Shown here piece after piece: positions 23,891-35,945 of a stretch of 64,000 bases of DNA (its first letter is position 1; each line of letters opens with the position of its first letter). The translations under genes were made by a program, and so were the position numbers. A model generated the notes under the pieces. That model was given only the letters and a program-made list of their open reading frames with translations, ran no database searches and was not told the DNA's origin. Origin of the DNA: Neckera pumila (taxonomy: Eukaryota > Streptophyta > Bryopsida > Hypnales > Neckeraceae); the NCBI GenBank assembly GCA_963969595.1, contig OZ018414.1, forward strand, positions 24,597,660 to 24,661,659, written 5' to 3'.

Positions 23891-24712
23891 CATATACATT
23901 TACTTTGAAACAAGTTTTGTGAAGTCATTCAAATCTTCATTCAAATCACACTTAATTTGGAGTTTGAGGTCCTACTAACAGACGTAAACCACTCCTAAGA
24001 AATGCGCTGTTCATTTCCTGGGAGGCTTTTGCAGCGTAATGCCCGATTGTGCGGGATTTCTTGCATAATCGAGCATTATGGATTCCTCATTTGATTTTGA
24101 ATTCTCATCCCCAATATTCATCCTATTCTACTTGTGATGTTCGTGGTTTACGTCGGGCAATGGCCTCTTGTCGTCGGACATTTTGGGACATAAAGGGCCT
24201 CCTCGTCAAGCTCCGCCCTCTTCTTTGGCGCTTTATTTTCCGAAATGCCCTCCTCCTCGAACATTGCCCTATGCATAAAAAACATTTTTTGGAGTAGGCT
24301 TGACAAAGCCCTTCAAAGTTCCAAGCGGATATTTGGAGGTGGTGAGGCTCACAAAGAGTCTTGGTTCAGGTATAAGTTTAGCAGACCAGGGATTCTAAGG
24401 CCTAACAAAAATATAATCGAGAGACACTATTTTTAGATTCTCTTCAAATGATTTTTGAAGAGATAACTTCAGAAATTCACCAAAAATGCAATTTCTATCT
24501 TTAGAATTTGAAATTTTTTTTGATTGGTCAAAACTGTGGTTTCTATTGATTTTTGAAAAATGCATAAGACCTAGTAATGAGAGCACCAACACTTTCTCCA
24601 AATAGTAAATTTTTCAACTCTAGGCAAATTCAAAATACTTTTTGCTTTTTCTCTTATAATTTTTGTTTGATCATAACAATCTTAGTTTTGAATATAAACA
24701 TGCTTAGGTATC
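23890..24712. other. Unassigned repeat-like sequence
   Basis: A locally GC-richer block (24000-24400) with open frames that lack family resemblance sits between AT-rich element copies. It may be a fragment of another mobile element. No termini were recognised. Confidence 0.3.
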
Positions 24713-24900
24713 AACCCCTAAAGGACCATTGTTTCCTTAGGGGACAATTTGAAGTTTGGATAGGTTCTTATGAGCTAAATATTTACATGATTTTTTAGAA
24801 ACTTTTTGGGGACATATAGTTCTACAAGAGCTTTGTGAATATATTATTTGTATTTCAATCCAATACTGGGTGAAGAAATTATAGGGTGTTTTAGGCAAAA
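24713..24900 (+). mobile_element. TTAA family A element, truncated left end
   Basis: The left terminus tcaacccctaaaggaccatt and the following ccttaggggacaattt block match family A; the remainder of the element is missing. Confidence 0.5.
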
Positions 24901-25455
24901 TTCAACTCGAGGGACATGTTGGGCTGCTAATATTTGGTTGATTGAGGTCAGGGGCAAATGCACATGCTGCACTAGTCAGAAGGACAAAGGCTGGGGTGGA
25001 CCACAGGTGAAGGGTTAGGAACATTTCAACTACAAGACTAGGTGGGAACAAACTCAATTACCATAGCTATAGGGCTAGGTTGGCGGAAAATAGTTATTTT
25101 ACAGAAAGCCGAAAAAAAAGAGAAATTGTCAAATTCAACAAAAATGAAATGACCAAGTTGTCTAAAAATGAAATGTCCAAAATAAAGTCCAATTACCATC
25201 TACCATTACAAAAAATTTGATAACGATGTGAAAGACTTATTTCATTGACATTTAAATGATGAGGATGTTTTTATAATGAAATCTATTGTCCATCTTGAAT
25301 CTGCTTCAAAGGGTATGGGATAATTTGAGGATGAGAGCTTGACCGCTCATTGTCAAAACATAAGAATTTTACTCAAAGTATAATTTTAGACCTCATTTTG
25401 GCATAGGATATAATAATTTTTTTCAAAAAACTTTGAACTAAAAGAATTTGGGAAA
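24901..25455. other. Unassigned AT-rich sequence
   Basis: No gene, structured repeat or element terminus was recognised. Confidence 0.3.
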
Positions 25456-26377
25456 TTAACCTCTAAACTCCTTCGGGAGACAAAATAGATTTTGGGTAGG
25501 CTCCTACGGTCTCAATTTGTGTGGTGATTTTTGAATTTTTTTTTTGAAGATAGAAAATCACAGTACCTATTGAGAATATAATTTTCATTTCAATTGGTGC
25601 CCAGATGCAAAAGTTATGCCAACTGAAGTCCAGAATGGAGTTTGTCAGGCAACACAAAGTAAATCACAAAAGGTCAAAATTAGAATTTTAAAATTTTATT
25701 CCTCATAGAAAGTGTTTTTGTCTACATGGAAAGATTTGATTCATTCTATTTGGATTAGTGATGAGAAGGTTATGGACAATCTCGTTTTTCAAGCAACTTA
25801 AGCATCTTTTTTGAAAAAGTATGTTATAGGATTGATTTTTTAATGCAATTTTCACAGCTTTTCGAAAAAAGTTGCGTTGGGCTTAGTTAGCATTCTAGAA
25901 CAACCTTGCAGTAGAAATTTGTGATTTCTAATTCCACCTTTGAGCTATTAATGGTTTAGTTTTTCCTTCAATTTTGAACCTACTTCTACTTAAATAATTT
26001 TTTAATGAGTGAAAATGAAGTGTGTTTTACTTGAAATTTTTTTCTTTGATTTTCAACTCAAATTTTTCAAAATTAGAAATTAGAAATTCAAAATATTTAG
26101 TGCAAAAAATTTAAGCTATGAAGATTTTAGGCCTTAAAAATCTAATCAAGCAAGGTGCAAAATCAACAAAATTCTTCACTTCAAATGCAAATATCTTGCA
26201 ATCCGTTTAGTCAAAGTTCTTGAAATTTCTTCCACACATTTTTATACTAACCTAGTATAAGATCCTATGGTTAGATATGCAAAATAAACAATTGTTAAAG
26301 TTTTATGCACTTTGCAATAGAAATGGTGGTTTTGAGTGGTTTTTGATGAAAAAATGCCTTGGGAGCTAAGGAATTAA
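25456..26377 (+). mobile_element. TTAA family A element, diverged copy (922 bp)
   Basis: Begins TTAACCTCTAAACTCCTT and ends CTAAGGAATTAA, with TTAA at both edges. Internal order (gggagacaaaatagattttggg, gagaaggttatggac, ataagatcctatggttagat) matches family A. The diverged termini suggest an older insertion. Confidence 0.6.
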
Positions 26378-29300
26378 GCTAATTTTCATCTCCAATAATC
26401 CATTTGTGATTTTGAGCCTCTGAAAAAAATTATGGACCAAATTCAAAGTGGATGTTTGAAAATGTCAATGAAAATGTCCCTTCCAACTCCTTTTTGAAAT
26501 TTGTTCATAACTTTTGATTGGAGTCTTGAAATCTCAAATGCATTTTTGGAAACAAAAGTTAGCTAAATTTTCCGCTTTGACTTTGATCAAATTAATTTGA
26601 AAAAAGTTATTTTACTATGCCTAAATGAAGCCTAAAAATTTACATCAAAATAATTCTTGCTTTTGACTTAACTCCTAAATGTATTTGACTATATTTTCAC
26701 CAAAAATGCTCCAAAATTGCTATTTCTAATACAAGTACCAAATTTTTGGAAAAAAATATTTTTTGATACAAACAACCATAGGTTCTTGTAGTACACTGGT
26801 TTAAGAAGATGTGAAATTTTTTTTCTCAGTGTAGATTGCAAGATGCTAGCATTTGAATTGACAAAAATATTTTTTTTGCCCTTGCAAAAAAATGGGAAGC
26901 TGCACTTTACAAGATCACATGTATGAAAAAATGTCCAAAATGGTGGTTAAGGTAGGAGGCTCTAAAATCGCACGAGCATTAATAACTACCCCTATAAATG
27001 GCTGTGAAATGGACATGAGATGGTTCTAGAATTGACCTCTATAGTCATTGTATGAATCAAGAAAAAAAATATTATTAATTGCAAGAGCCAATCATTCTCT
27101 TAGCTTTCTCCATTTATCTTTAGAATTGCAAGTGAATAGTATGTGAAAGACCTAGGATCATAAATAGGCACCTACAACATAACTTGTTTGAAAATTCATA
27201 ATTAATTCAATGATGCTTCAAAAAATATGAAACCACTTGTATTAGATTCTTCTTCTATTTTTCTATGTCTAAAAATGAGCTAAAAATATTCCCATCCAAA
27301 TAAATACATGAAAAAGCCAGACTAGCCCTTGGATGAGCGATTTTCAAGCCTCCTACCTTATTCAATCTTTGGATTAATTTTTCAAGGCAAGTTGGCTACA
27401 TGCTTGAAAAAATTCAGGTCATTTGAAATTGCACAACATATAGGAATAAAAAAATAAGTAGAAAGAAGTAGAAAATGATTCAACATACAAAATTGTCAAG
27501 AATTTATTTATGGAATTGAAAAATGGCAATCCCAATGATTGTAATGTTGTAATAAACCAATGTTTTCATCTTTTTTCAAGAATTTAAGAAAATTGAGTTA
27601 ATCCGTAAAGGCCTAACACATTTTTTGGATCCAAAACCACTCAAAACTACCATGTTTGCTGCAATCACCCAAGAAACCAAATTTCTCTTTTTTGAATCTA
27701 TCATAGGAACTTGTAGTTTAGTTGTTTCAAATCATGTAATAAACATTTCATGAAGTTTGACCGAAAACATTAGCATTTGAAGTTGGAAAAATAAGTTTTT
27801 TTTAATACTGGCCTACAATTTCAGATGACTTTGACCACCATTTGTGGAAATGTTTTACCATAGGTTTATTTCTTTTTTGTTGAACATTTGAAGGTGAGTT
27901 AGAAAAAAAATAAATTCAAAATATCAAAACTTGATTTACACATATAAAAAAATTGTTAAATAGAAGTAGTTTGGAGATTGAATAAAATAATAAATTGTTA
28001 ATAGTTCTTACTAAGATAGAATTGAAATTTTATAATCCCATTGGTGAGACACTTTTTGCAAACAAACTTCACTTTATTAAAAAATTTAAGAAAATTTGAA
28101 AATTGCATTAAAAAATAACTACTGTAAGTTGCTTTTTTGAAGAAGATGCGTAGATTGTTCAAAAAATCAAATTGTCTATAAGTTTCTCATTATTAGTCCA
28201 AATAGAATGAATCAAAACATCAAATGTAGACAAAAACAAAATCTTTAAAAAAAAATGAAAAATGAAAAAAATTCATTTTTTTTTTTTTTAAACTTGCAAG
28301 CTTGCTTCTAAGATTTTGGATTGCATAACTCTTACTCCTAGGCACCAATTAAAAAAAATATATATTTTTGGAAATATAATGTGATTCCTTATCTTCAAAT
28401 TTATTTTAAAGAAATCCAATCAAAATTTGAGATAACACAAGCTTGCTCGAAATTCCAAACGTCTTGTGAGTGATCTTTGAACCATTAGGGATTAAATAAA
28501 TGACTTCAAAACTTATTTTAGAATAGAAAAACCATAACTATCTTCAAACTAAAATTCCTCATAATTTTCATCTCATTAATAAAAATGGACCAATTCAAAG
28601 CTTTCCATGTATTTATAAATCTATATAACCAATCTCAATTTTTTTTTTTTAAAAGTGATATTTAAAGAAATTTTTTGAGCTACTCCAACTATCTGCTGAA
28701 CGCAAGAAATTACATATCATACAATAACTTTTTAATCATATAGTCAAAAGTTATGAAAATTGTTGATCCTTAAAGCTACTTTTTAGGGACATGTTGTATA
28801 AAAATTTCAATGAAAGAAAATAGAAATGCCGTTTGTAGTGAGCTTCCCAAAATTGCTAAGTTTCTCCAATATGGTGTTTGGGCATTTAGGAGTTAACTAT
28901 GAGCAATTGAACTCCCATACTAATCCTAATTTACATATTCCATATAGATTGTTTTACTTCCTATTATCCCACTTATATAAAGAGCTACTTTTTTTAGCTT
29001 CAAACACACCAAATTGATTGGAATTTGAAGTAAGTTGCTAAATATTAAGAATCTTATACAAAAAATCATGTTGCATTCTTAATATTTAAATTTTAAAGAG
29101 CCGAATCTACTTTGGGAACTTTAATTAATTATTTGGCATAATTTGACCTTGTCCTATAACTACAGTAGAAAACCAAGTGGGAACAAAGTCAATTATAACA
29201 TTGGATGTATGAAGGAGGTCAACCTCACAAGTGAACCCATTTTCCAAAAAATTATCAAAAGCCTTTGCCTACGTATTATTCATATAGTCCTTCTAAATTG

Positions 29301-29838
29301 TTTAGGAAGTAAAGGATTTGTGTTTTTTCCCAAAAGAAATTTGGAACTTGTAAAGCATTAATATATCTTTCAATCACAATTCAAATTTCCAAGTTTCAAA
29401 ATCATGTGGTGGCAAATGTGCTTGGAAAAAGTCTATTTGTGCATTGTGAACTTTTGGACACTATTGCATTGCATGATTTTCTTAGATGTGCTCCACAACT
29501 TCTATGGCTTGAATTTTTTTTATACATGACTAACATTACATTGAGTATGCTAGATTTTTAAACTCAAAATCCGTAGTGCAAAAATTTGCCACAATCAATG
29601 GTCAAAGGCATCTAAAATTGTCAGGCATTGTGAAAACAAAGAAAACCTATGCTTATATCTTTCAATTTGTATGGTCAAATGTCAAGAAATTTTTTTCCAA
29701 TTCTTCTACAAGTCTACTACAAGATCCTATGGTTAGATTTTTCAAAAAAAATATTTTGTTGAAAATTTGATGAACGGAGCAGTAGTGGCAGTTGAGTGTT
29801 TTCTCACAGAAATGGCCGTGGTCCTTTAGGGATTAACC
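26378..29838. mobile_element. Cluster of degenerate TTAA-element copies in both orientations
   Basis: Several diverged family A segments can be followed by their landmarks. One reverse copy runs from about 27599 (TTAATCCGTAAAGGCC) to about 28497 (ATTAGGGATTAA). Another segment starts near 26669 (TTAACTCCTAAATG), reversed. A forward copy ends at 29838 (CCTTTAGGGATTAA) with its left part eroded. No open frame here has coding character. This is a graveyard of one repeat family with nesting and internal deletions. Confidence 0.5.
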
Positions 29839-30032
29839 TAAAAATTAAGCACAAAGTTCAGTTAAATGAATAAAACTGAAGGCGTTTTAAGTCCATGACA
29901 CGAATCCGAAAAGATTACAATACAAGGATTCAGAGCGAAATACAGAAAGAGATACAGAAAGAGGATTTACCGTAAATAATGTTACATTTGGTAAAATACC
30001 GGGTTATGAGAGTAAGCTATTGGCCCATCTGC

Positions 30033-31838
30033 CTAGAATACTGGTCCGTCTGTTTCACAAACATGATAATCAGGAGTCAGAAAAAACAATAGAATCATAG
30101 GTCCATGATTGTACAAGTTGACAATGGACGAGACATCTGCTTACTGAACGTTTGCTCAGTTTCAGGAAAGCCAAGATATTCAAAATGAAGGTGCATACCA
30201 TCATCTCCACCGTCATCCACCTCGTAATCTTCATCATCGTCGAATCCAAAGGTCTGAAGCACAATACAAAACCGGAGAGTTGGCAATAGATGAATATTGA
30301 TTCTACAATGATCCTTGCCTAGGGTCCGTGCCCTAGAAAAACATCTGGAACTAGAAAAAATGCTAGAATGAGAAAAATACTATCGATCAAAAAGAAATGC
30401 AATATACTAAAAAGGACAATGAACCTGGCCATAATCATCGTCTCCAAGCTCTTCTTCCTCGTCCTCGAGCTCTTCATTCTCGCCATCGGCGTCCTCACCT
30501 TCTCCAGGTTTCTTCTCTTCAACATCTTTTTCACCTTTTTCCTATAATAAAGCAAATGATAAAAAAGGCTACTAACTGATTAGAATCTCTAGAGCTCAAA
30601 CAATAGATTTTCGAGAAATCTAAGTACCAAAACGTCATAGTTGATAATCTTTATAAAGCACGATGTGGAATGTGATATGCTCCATTCTAAGATGTCAGTA
30701 CAACAACTGTTACTAGTTACCTCGTCTTTCAGGCGTTTTTGCTCCAATGATGCAAGCTGATCCAGTCTATGTAAATCTGCAATTCAAATGCACACTTCTC
30801 CATCAAATGCAGCTGTTTCGGTGAATTCTACTACTTGTCCATTGCTTCGTTAGGAATTAAAATTGGCCGTCCCTTGTCAAATAATTGGTAAACAAACACC
30901 TCACCGCAGCAGAAGAGAATCAGAGACTAACCAGTTTTTGCCAAACTTGTCTGGAACAGCCACGGAGTGGAACCAGGAGGCAAGATCCCTCTTCCCCGGC
31001 CACGACCTGCAATGCTGATCACCACTATCAGAAAATACGAAGTGCACACATGTTCAAAGACATCGACAAATAGCACTTTGAAACAACGAAAGAATGGTGT
31101 AAGTTATTGAAGACGAATACGACCTTGACCCAAAAGCTCGACTGGAAATGAAGCACCAGTTAATTTCAGCACAGAATTCAGCGGCACACGATTTGCTCTT
31201 TTGTTGGTTCGATATCGATCTGAGTAGCGATCGATTTCGGCCACAATACCTTCTGCAAAACCGGCGTCATTGTGTTCTTCAACGGTCAAATCAACATCGC
31301 AAGTCCCAAGAGAAGCCAACTAAATTACAATCAAACCAAACGAGCATAGGAGTAAGAACATGCATTCGATACAGATTATTGCTAACCAAAAAAAATCTCT
31401 CTAGAAACATACCCGCCTTTGCTTTGGTCTTTTCAATGTAATACGGAGAACACTCCCATGCCTTTTGCAGGTGATGTCGCCGAGCCACCAACATTTCGTC
31501 TCTCTTGGATACGGTGGGCAAGTAAGGAAGTCGTCCGATTTTCTGTGCCAGTTGAAAACCCTAATTTTCATGTTTGCAATGGAATTTTCTTTACATTCTC
31601 GCCTCCCCTTAAATTTTGAAGGCAGTAGTTTTTGGCCAAAACAGAAAGATCTGCGACAAAATTCAGCTAGCCGGGACTAAAATTCAAGCTATAAAAAAAA
31701 GTTCGGCGTGCTCACAGGGAAAAGAGGGGGTGGTCCGTCCTGCTTCTTATTGAATACGATGTTGCCATCGTCATCGCGAGGCAGAAACTGAGCGCCTCCG
31801 CTGCGGCCTCTGCCACGCCCAGGCCCTCGAGCGGCCAT
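30033..31838 (-). CDS. RPC7: RNA polymerase III subunit RPC7/RPC31, 8 exons
   Basis: Exons on the minus strand are 31838-31716, 31542-31413, 31252-31124, 31006-30932, 30776-30721, 30541-30425, 30253-30199 and 30049-30033, all in phase, giving about 200 residues. The N-terminus is a glycine/arginine-rich leader (MAARGPGRGRGRSGG) followed by PPPLFP. The core SKRDEMLVARRH...AWECSPYYIEKT is the conserved WxxSPYYL-type motif of Rpc31/RPC7, then DRYSDRYRTNKR and a FPVELL segment. The C-terminus is highly acidic (exons 6-7, runs of Asp/Glu) and ends GPVF, as usual in the family. The protein belongs to the Pol III-specific RPC3/6/7 trimer used in initiation at tRNA and 5S promoters. The last coding exon is only 17 bases. 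Confidence 0.9.
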
Positions 31839-33308
31839 CTTCCTCCAAATTGAGCACGTGAATGCAGTATGCCCCCTATTCAAATCAAATGGCCAGAAAA
31901 TTCCACTTCTGAATATTAGAACTGACAAGAAGCACGCCGCATTGCTGCAAAGACCTCAATTTATGTAAAATTCACCTTTCACACAAGGAGATTTTGAGAA
32001 ACGGGCGCAGAAGACGTCCACACTCTCAACCCCAAGTGTAGGGTCATGCTGCAAAACAAAATCGTGCCTTTTCTCATCCACATCGACTTTCTGTGAATGC
32101 AAGCACCCAAGCTTGTGAACCGATACTATCACTGGCGTTATGTACAACTGTAGAGATGAGCACTTGGCTTCCATTAGCATGAAGGGTGATGTGATCATTC
32201 ACAACCTTGCATCAAGAACCAGAGTAGCAAAGCTCACAAACCCTAAACCACACAAGGGCCTCTGAAAGCAAATAAACCACTCGAATATACTGCAAAGTGG
32301 ACCAAAATTGACAACATGCGGAAGAACAATTACAAAAGTAACGCAGATGACAAACATAATCTAGTGTAAATCAATGCTGACAATGAACCGTACGAAAGCT
32401 ACCTTTGCGCCACAAATGCCAATCAAAATTAAACTGAAGAACGCGTAACAAAGTTCCTCGAATTTGCACAAACTTGATACTATGGATGAGCAAAATTCAC
32501 TCGTAAGCTGCCAAACTCTGCAAACTCAGAAGCGCAACAAAAATGACCTTCATCAAACAACTGATTTTGTAATTTTGTGATATTGACATAAGCTTAACCG
32601 AAAATCGATTTGCTCGTTCTCGATGTCCCAAAAATCCATCTACTCTTTCTTCGACAATCCGACATTCTCAAGTCAAGTTTGTGCACATTCTCCCGAATTT
32701 CACGTTCTAATAAACCCCAGAACTCATGGCAATGCAAAAGGAACAGAAGCACCCCAATCGAACAGACCTCGCTTATTACACCCTCGCTCCCAACGAGTGC
32801 ACAGCAATTGAGTTCTAGAGAGGACGAGAGCGACGCACCTGCATCCACTTGGTCGCGTGATCGTCGCTCATGAAGCGCAACGACGAAGAGCAAGGCGATG
32901 GCGCAGCAGCCGCAGAGGTTAGTCTCTCGCACATGCGGCTTCGGAGCCGTCCGGAGCCGCTTCGCTGGATGAAACTCGTTCGCAGGAGCCGCTCCAGCCG
33001 GCTTCTCTCAAACCCTGCAAAAATAAGGAGTCGCTCCCAGCCGCGCCCGAAGCCGAGGAAGACAGGTAAGAACCCCGACAACTGTAGCAGCACTGTTCCC
33101 GCAACAACTTCACCCGAGTAACTTCTCGGCTACAAAAGGCAGGCTCCAGGGAGCACTCCAGGGAGTCCAGCGATACTGGCTTCTACGCTCTGCTCCAGGG
33201 ACTGCGGGGCCACACTCCAGGGACTGCCTTCCTCTTATAGTGCTCTTCAGTGTTCTTTAGTTTAGTGCTACTTTGGAAGTTTTTTTCTTCCTTTTTTTGA
33301 GGATTGGG
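31839..33308. other. Upstream of RPC7 and possible first exon of a disrupted gene
   Basis: Contains the promoter and leader of RPC7. From 32870 a plus-strand ATG opens a frame (MKRNDEEQGDGAAAAE) with a possible donor (gttagt) at about 32918; it may be a first exon, but no continuation was found before the transposon. The interval 32930-33060 is rich in ggagccg/cggctc motifs, reminiscent of Harbinger-type subterminal sequence, but I could not define the terminus. Confidence 0.3.
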
Positions 33309-34157
33309 ATGGCCAACTCGGGCTTTTTGGCAAGTATAATTTTAGAGGGTGATGGTAGTGGGGAAAGTTTGTCGGAGGAGGAGTTTCAGGGGGATAGTTT
33401 TGAGGAAACTTCCACGGATTCTCCAACGGAGGTGCCTCCGACCGCTACATCCATTCCACCCTCAACGTTGCCCGTGAGTGCTTCGGGTCCTCTACATCGT
33501 GAGTGGGGCAATGCCGAGACGCAGTACTTCCTCGACATGGTCCGTGAACACATTGTAGAATCGGGGTGGCAAACTTTCCGGGCCAAAGACTGGGCTGCCA
33601 TGCGTGAGCGGTTGGTTGTTCAGTTTCCTTTGGAGGCCAATCGTCAAGGGGTGCATCTCAAGGACAAGTGGGGCAAAATGCGACAGCAGTATTACAAGCA
33701 GAAGAAGATGTACAATGTTTCCGGGGACAACTCCGGGCTCACTAGGTGGACATGGTATAATGCCATGGATGCCATGTTGAGTGAGACAGCAAAGGCGAAT
33801 GGTGTACCGGGCGCCAATGATCAAGGGGCACTTGTCATTGGCACCGAGGCTATCCCGGAGGAAGTTGAAGTCAACGACGTTGCAACTCGTGCTGGTAATT
33901 TACCGGGAGTTCGTGGAGCCCCTGTCAAATGTAGAAAGGTCAACAACAAAATGGCAACTGCACTGGACCGTTTCACCGAATCATCTGCTCGCATCGAGCA
34001 GATGAAGATGGAGACTGCAATTCAGCTTCAAAGAGACAATAAGAAGTTCGAATTGGATGTCTTGCAAGCAACTCAGGCTTCTCAAGAGCGTGTAGCTGCT
34101 TTATTTGCTGATGTCATTCGTAGTCAGCGGACAGGAAAGGAGCATGTGCCAGAGTAA
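33309..34157 (+). CDS. PIF/Harbinger accessory protein, Myb/SANT-like domain (282 aa)
   Basis: The ATG at 33309 starts a 282-codon intact frame. After a Ser/Pro/Thr-rich N-terminus, residues about 70-160 form a Myb/SANT-like (trihelix-related) DNA-binding domain with the Trp pattern GWQTFRAKDW, KDKWGKMRQQYYKQKKMY and LTRWTWYNAMDAML. The C-terminal third is helical (DRFTESSARIEQMKMETAI), typical of the oligomerisation tail. In PIF/Harbinger transposons this ORF1 protein binds the termini and helps import the transposase. The transposase lies about 3 kb downstream on the opposite strand. The frame is undamaged, unlike its partner. Confidence 0.85.
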   Translation: MANSGFLASIILEGDGSGESLSEEEFQGDSFEETSTDSPTEVPPTATSIPPSTLPVSASGPLHREWGNAETQYFLDMVREHIVESGWQTFRAKDWAAMRERLVVQFPLEANRQGVHLKDKWGKMRQQYYKQKKMYNVSGDNSGLTRWTWYNAMDAMLSETAKANGVPGANDQGALVIGTEAIPEEVEVNDVATRAGNLPGVRGAPVKCRKVNNKMATALDRFTESSARIEQMKMETAIQLQRDNKKFELDVLQATQASQERVAALFADVIRSQRTGKEHVPE

Positions 34158-34733
34158 AAATTTTGTATGAGTTTTTAAATATGCAATAAAAAATATATAT
34201 TTTTATTGCAATGCTTTGTATTCCTTTTTTTTAATTATTCATTGTATGTACATCTCCCACCAATAATTCATTACTCATTCTAGACATGCATTTGTACGTG
34301 CCTTCAAAATTTTATGGGTTTCGCATTTCCAATTTGTTGTGTACACTTTACTTTATCACATCTTACATTAAGAATCTCTCTCTTTGAAATCCATTCATAC
34401 ATACATGTATGCATTGTGACCCTTTTCCTAATTGCATTTCTTATGAAAGAAAAGTGGGTTCAAATGTTGGACATGTGTAGATGAAAGATACAATTGGTAG
34501 AGGGGTCATAATGCGTACCCTTCCTCTCACATGTCTATGTACTAGAAGAGATGCAATCCAAGGGCAATATAAAATAAGTTATTGATACATTTTCTTCAAA
34601 CCACATTCAAACTACACTTTTGCATTGCACTTTTTTGATTAAATATGTTGAAGACTGTTTTCAAAATACTAGTAAATTGGTATACTGGTATTTGATTCTG
34701 TGGGCACGTTGTACAAATTCTTCAAGTATTTAA

Positions 34734-35604
34734 CCCCTCAAAGCCCCAACATTCATGTTCTAAAGAACAAACAAACAAAAATTCACATTCCAAGTATCCA
34801 TAAATGAGTTTTTTTCATGCATTAAATCTTTTGAAGATTTCTTAATTAGTTCTTGAACACCTACATGGCATGTACATTTTCAACGTTTTGCTTAACAAAT
34901 ATTCTATCATCGAAAGCAGATTGGTAGTTGCAGAATTGAAAAATAACATTTTTTGATTTCAAACAACTAATTCAATAAATAAATGCAATAAAAAATCTTC
35001 AAAAAATCCCAAATACAACAAAACCAAAATTCAATATGCCTAGAACAAAAAACATTGTATGAAATTCATAGAAGTGTATGGAATTCATGTAATCGAATGC
35101 AAATATCTGGCAATCCGCATGCATAAGAATTTTGAAATTTTCTCCGCACCTCTTCTAACCAATATACTAGAAGATCCTATGGTTTTGTGTCATTAGATGA
35201 TATTTGGGGGTCGCGGAGGGCCGTTTCAGGCCTGTTCCCTGATCTGCCCAGATCTAGTGAACGCCGGTACGGGTGTGTCAGAAAAAAAAAATTTCAAAAA
35301 AAAAAAAAAAAAAAATTTTTTTTACCAAAATATCATTTTAAGCAAAATCTTTTTTTTTTTTTTTTTTTTTTTTTGAAAAAAGTGACGTGGCAGTCGCTCG
35401 ACTACGTCAGCCAGCTGCTGCTGCGCGTTCCCAGACTGCGGGAACGTAGCAGACAGCAGGGGAACTCACAGCCTTCTAAGACCCCCGAATCTCATATAAT
35501 GGTGTAAATACTTTTATAATTAGAAACATAGTACTTGTACTTGTAATGACAGTTTCAGAGTTTTTTTGGTTAAAGAACTATCAAAGAACTCGAAAGGGTT
35601 AATC
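34734..35604 (+). mobile_element. TTAA family A element inserted inside the Harbinger element
   Basis: Starts TTAACCCCTCAAAGCCCC and ends GAAAGGGTTAA. The aagatcctatgg landmark is present at about 35171, just before a second insertion (35203-35489) interrupts it. It sits between the SANT ORF and the transposase of the Harbinger element. Confidence 0.55.
35203..35489. mobile_element. 287-bp inverted-repeat element nested in the TTAA element
   Basis: The ends TTTGGGGGTC (35203-35212) and GACCCCCGAA (35480-35489) are inverted. The two GC-rich arms partly match in reverse complement further in (gaacg/cgttc, cctg/cagg blocks), and the centre contains long A and T runs (about 35281-35373) that could form a hairpin. 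It has no coding capacity and no target-site duplication that I could confirm. Superfamily unknown. Confidence 0.6.
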
Positions 35605-35945
35605 TGTTGTTGAAGAACATCCTAAGCTTTGAAATGCACAAGAAACAAGTTCAACTTTTTGGAGACAAAGCAATAGGAATGGCAGGTCTCAATATTTTTT
35701 GGTAGATGATAAGCATAAGGATATTGGAGTTGCAATTTCTTAAATTGTTTGTTTCAAGTATTTTTTGCTCATACCTATCACTAATGAGTTTTTGTATCCA
35801 AAAGAAAGGTGAAGATAGAAACTGTGATAGGAAGGAAATATATGTACTCCATAAAATAAAGAGACAATATAATACAAAAAAACTATGAGTGCTTAAAAAA
35901 CGAGTGTATATCTATTGCTACACTATAAATATCTACAGTGAGTAC

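Noticed and set aside
32870..33121. Complete small plus-strand gene next to RPC7
   Set aside because: Only the first ~16 codons look gene-like; the rest is GC-rich, with repeated ggagccg motifs, and open frames exist on both strands. Kept only as a possible first exon.
35281..35373. Poly-A/poly-T runs as retroposon tails
   Set aside because: They sit in the middle of an inverted-repeat element rather than at one end, and no LINE or SINE body is attached.
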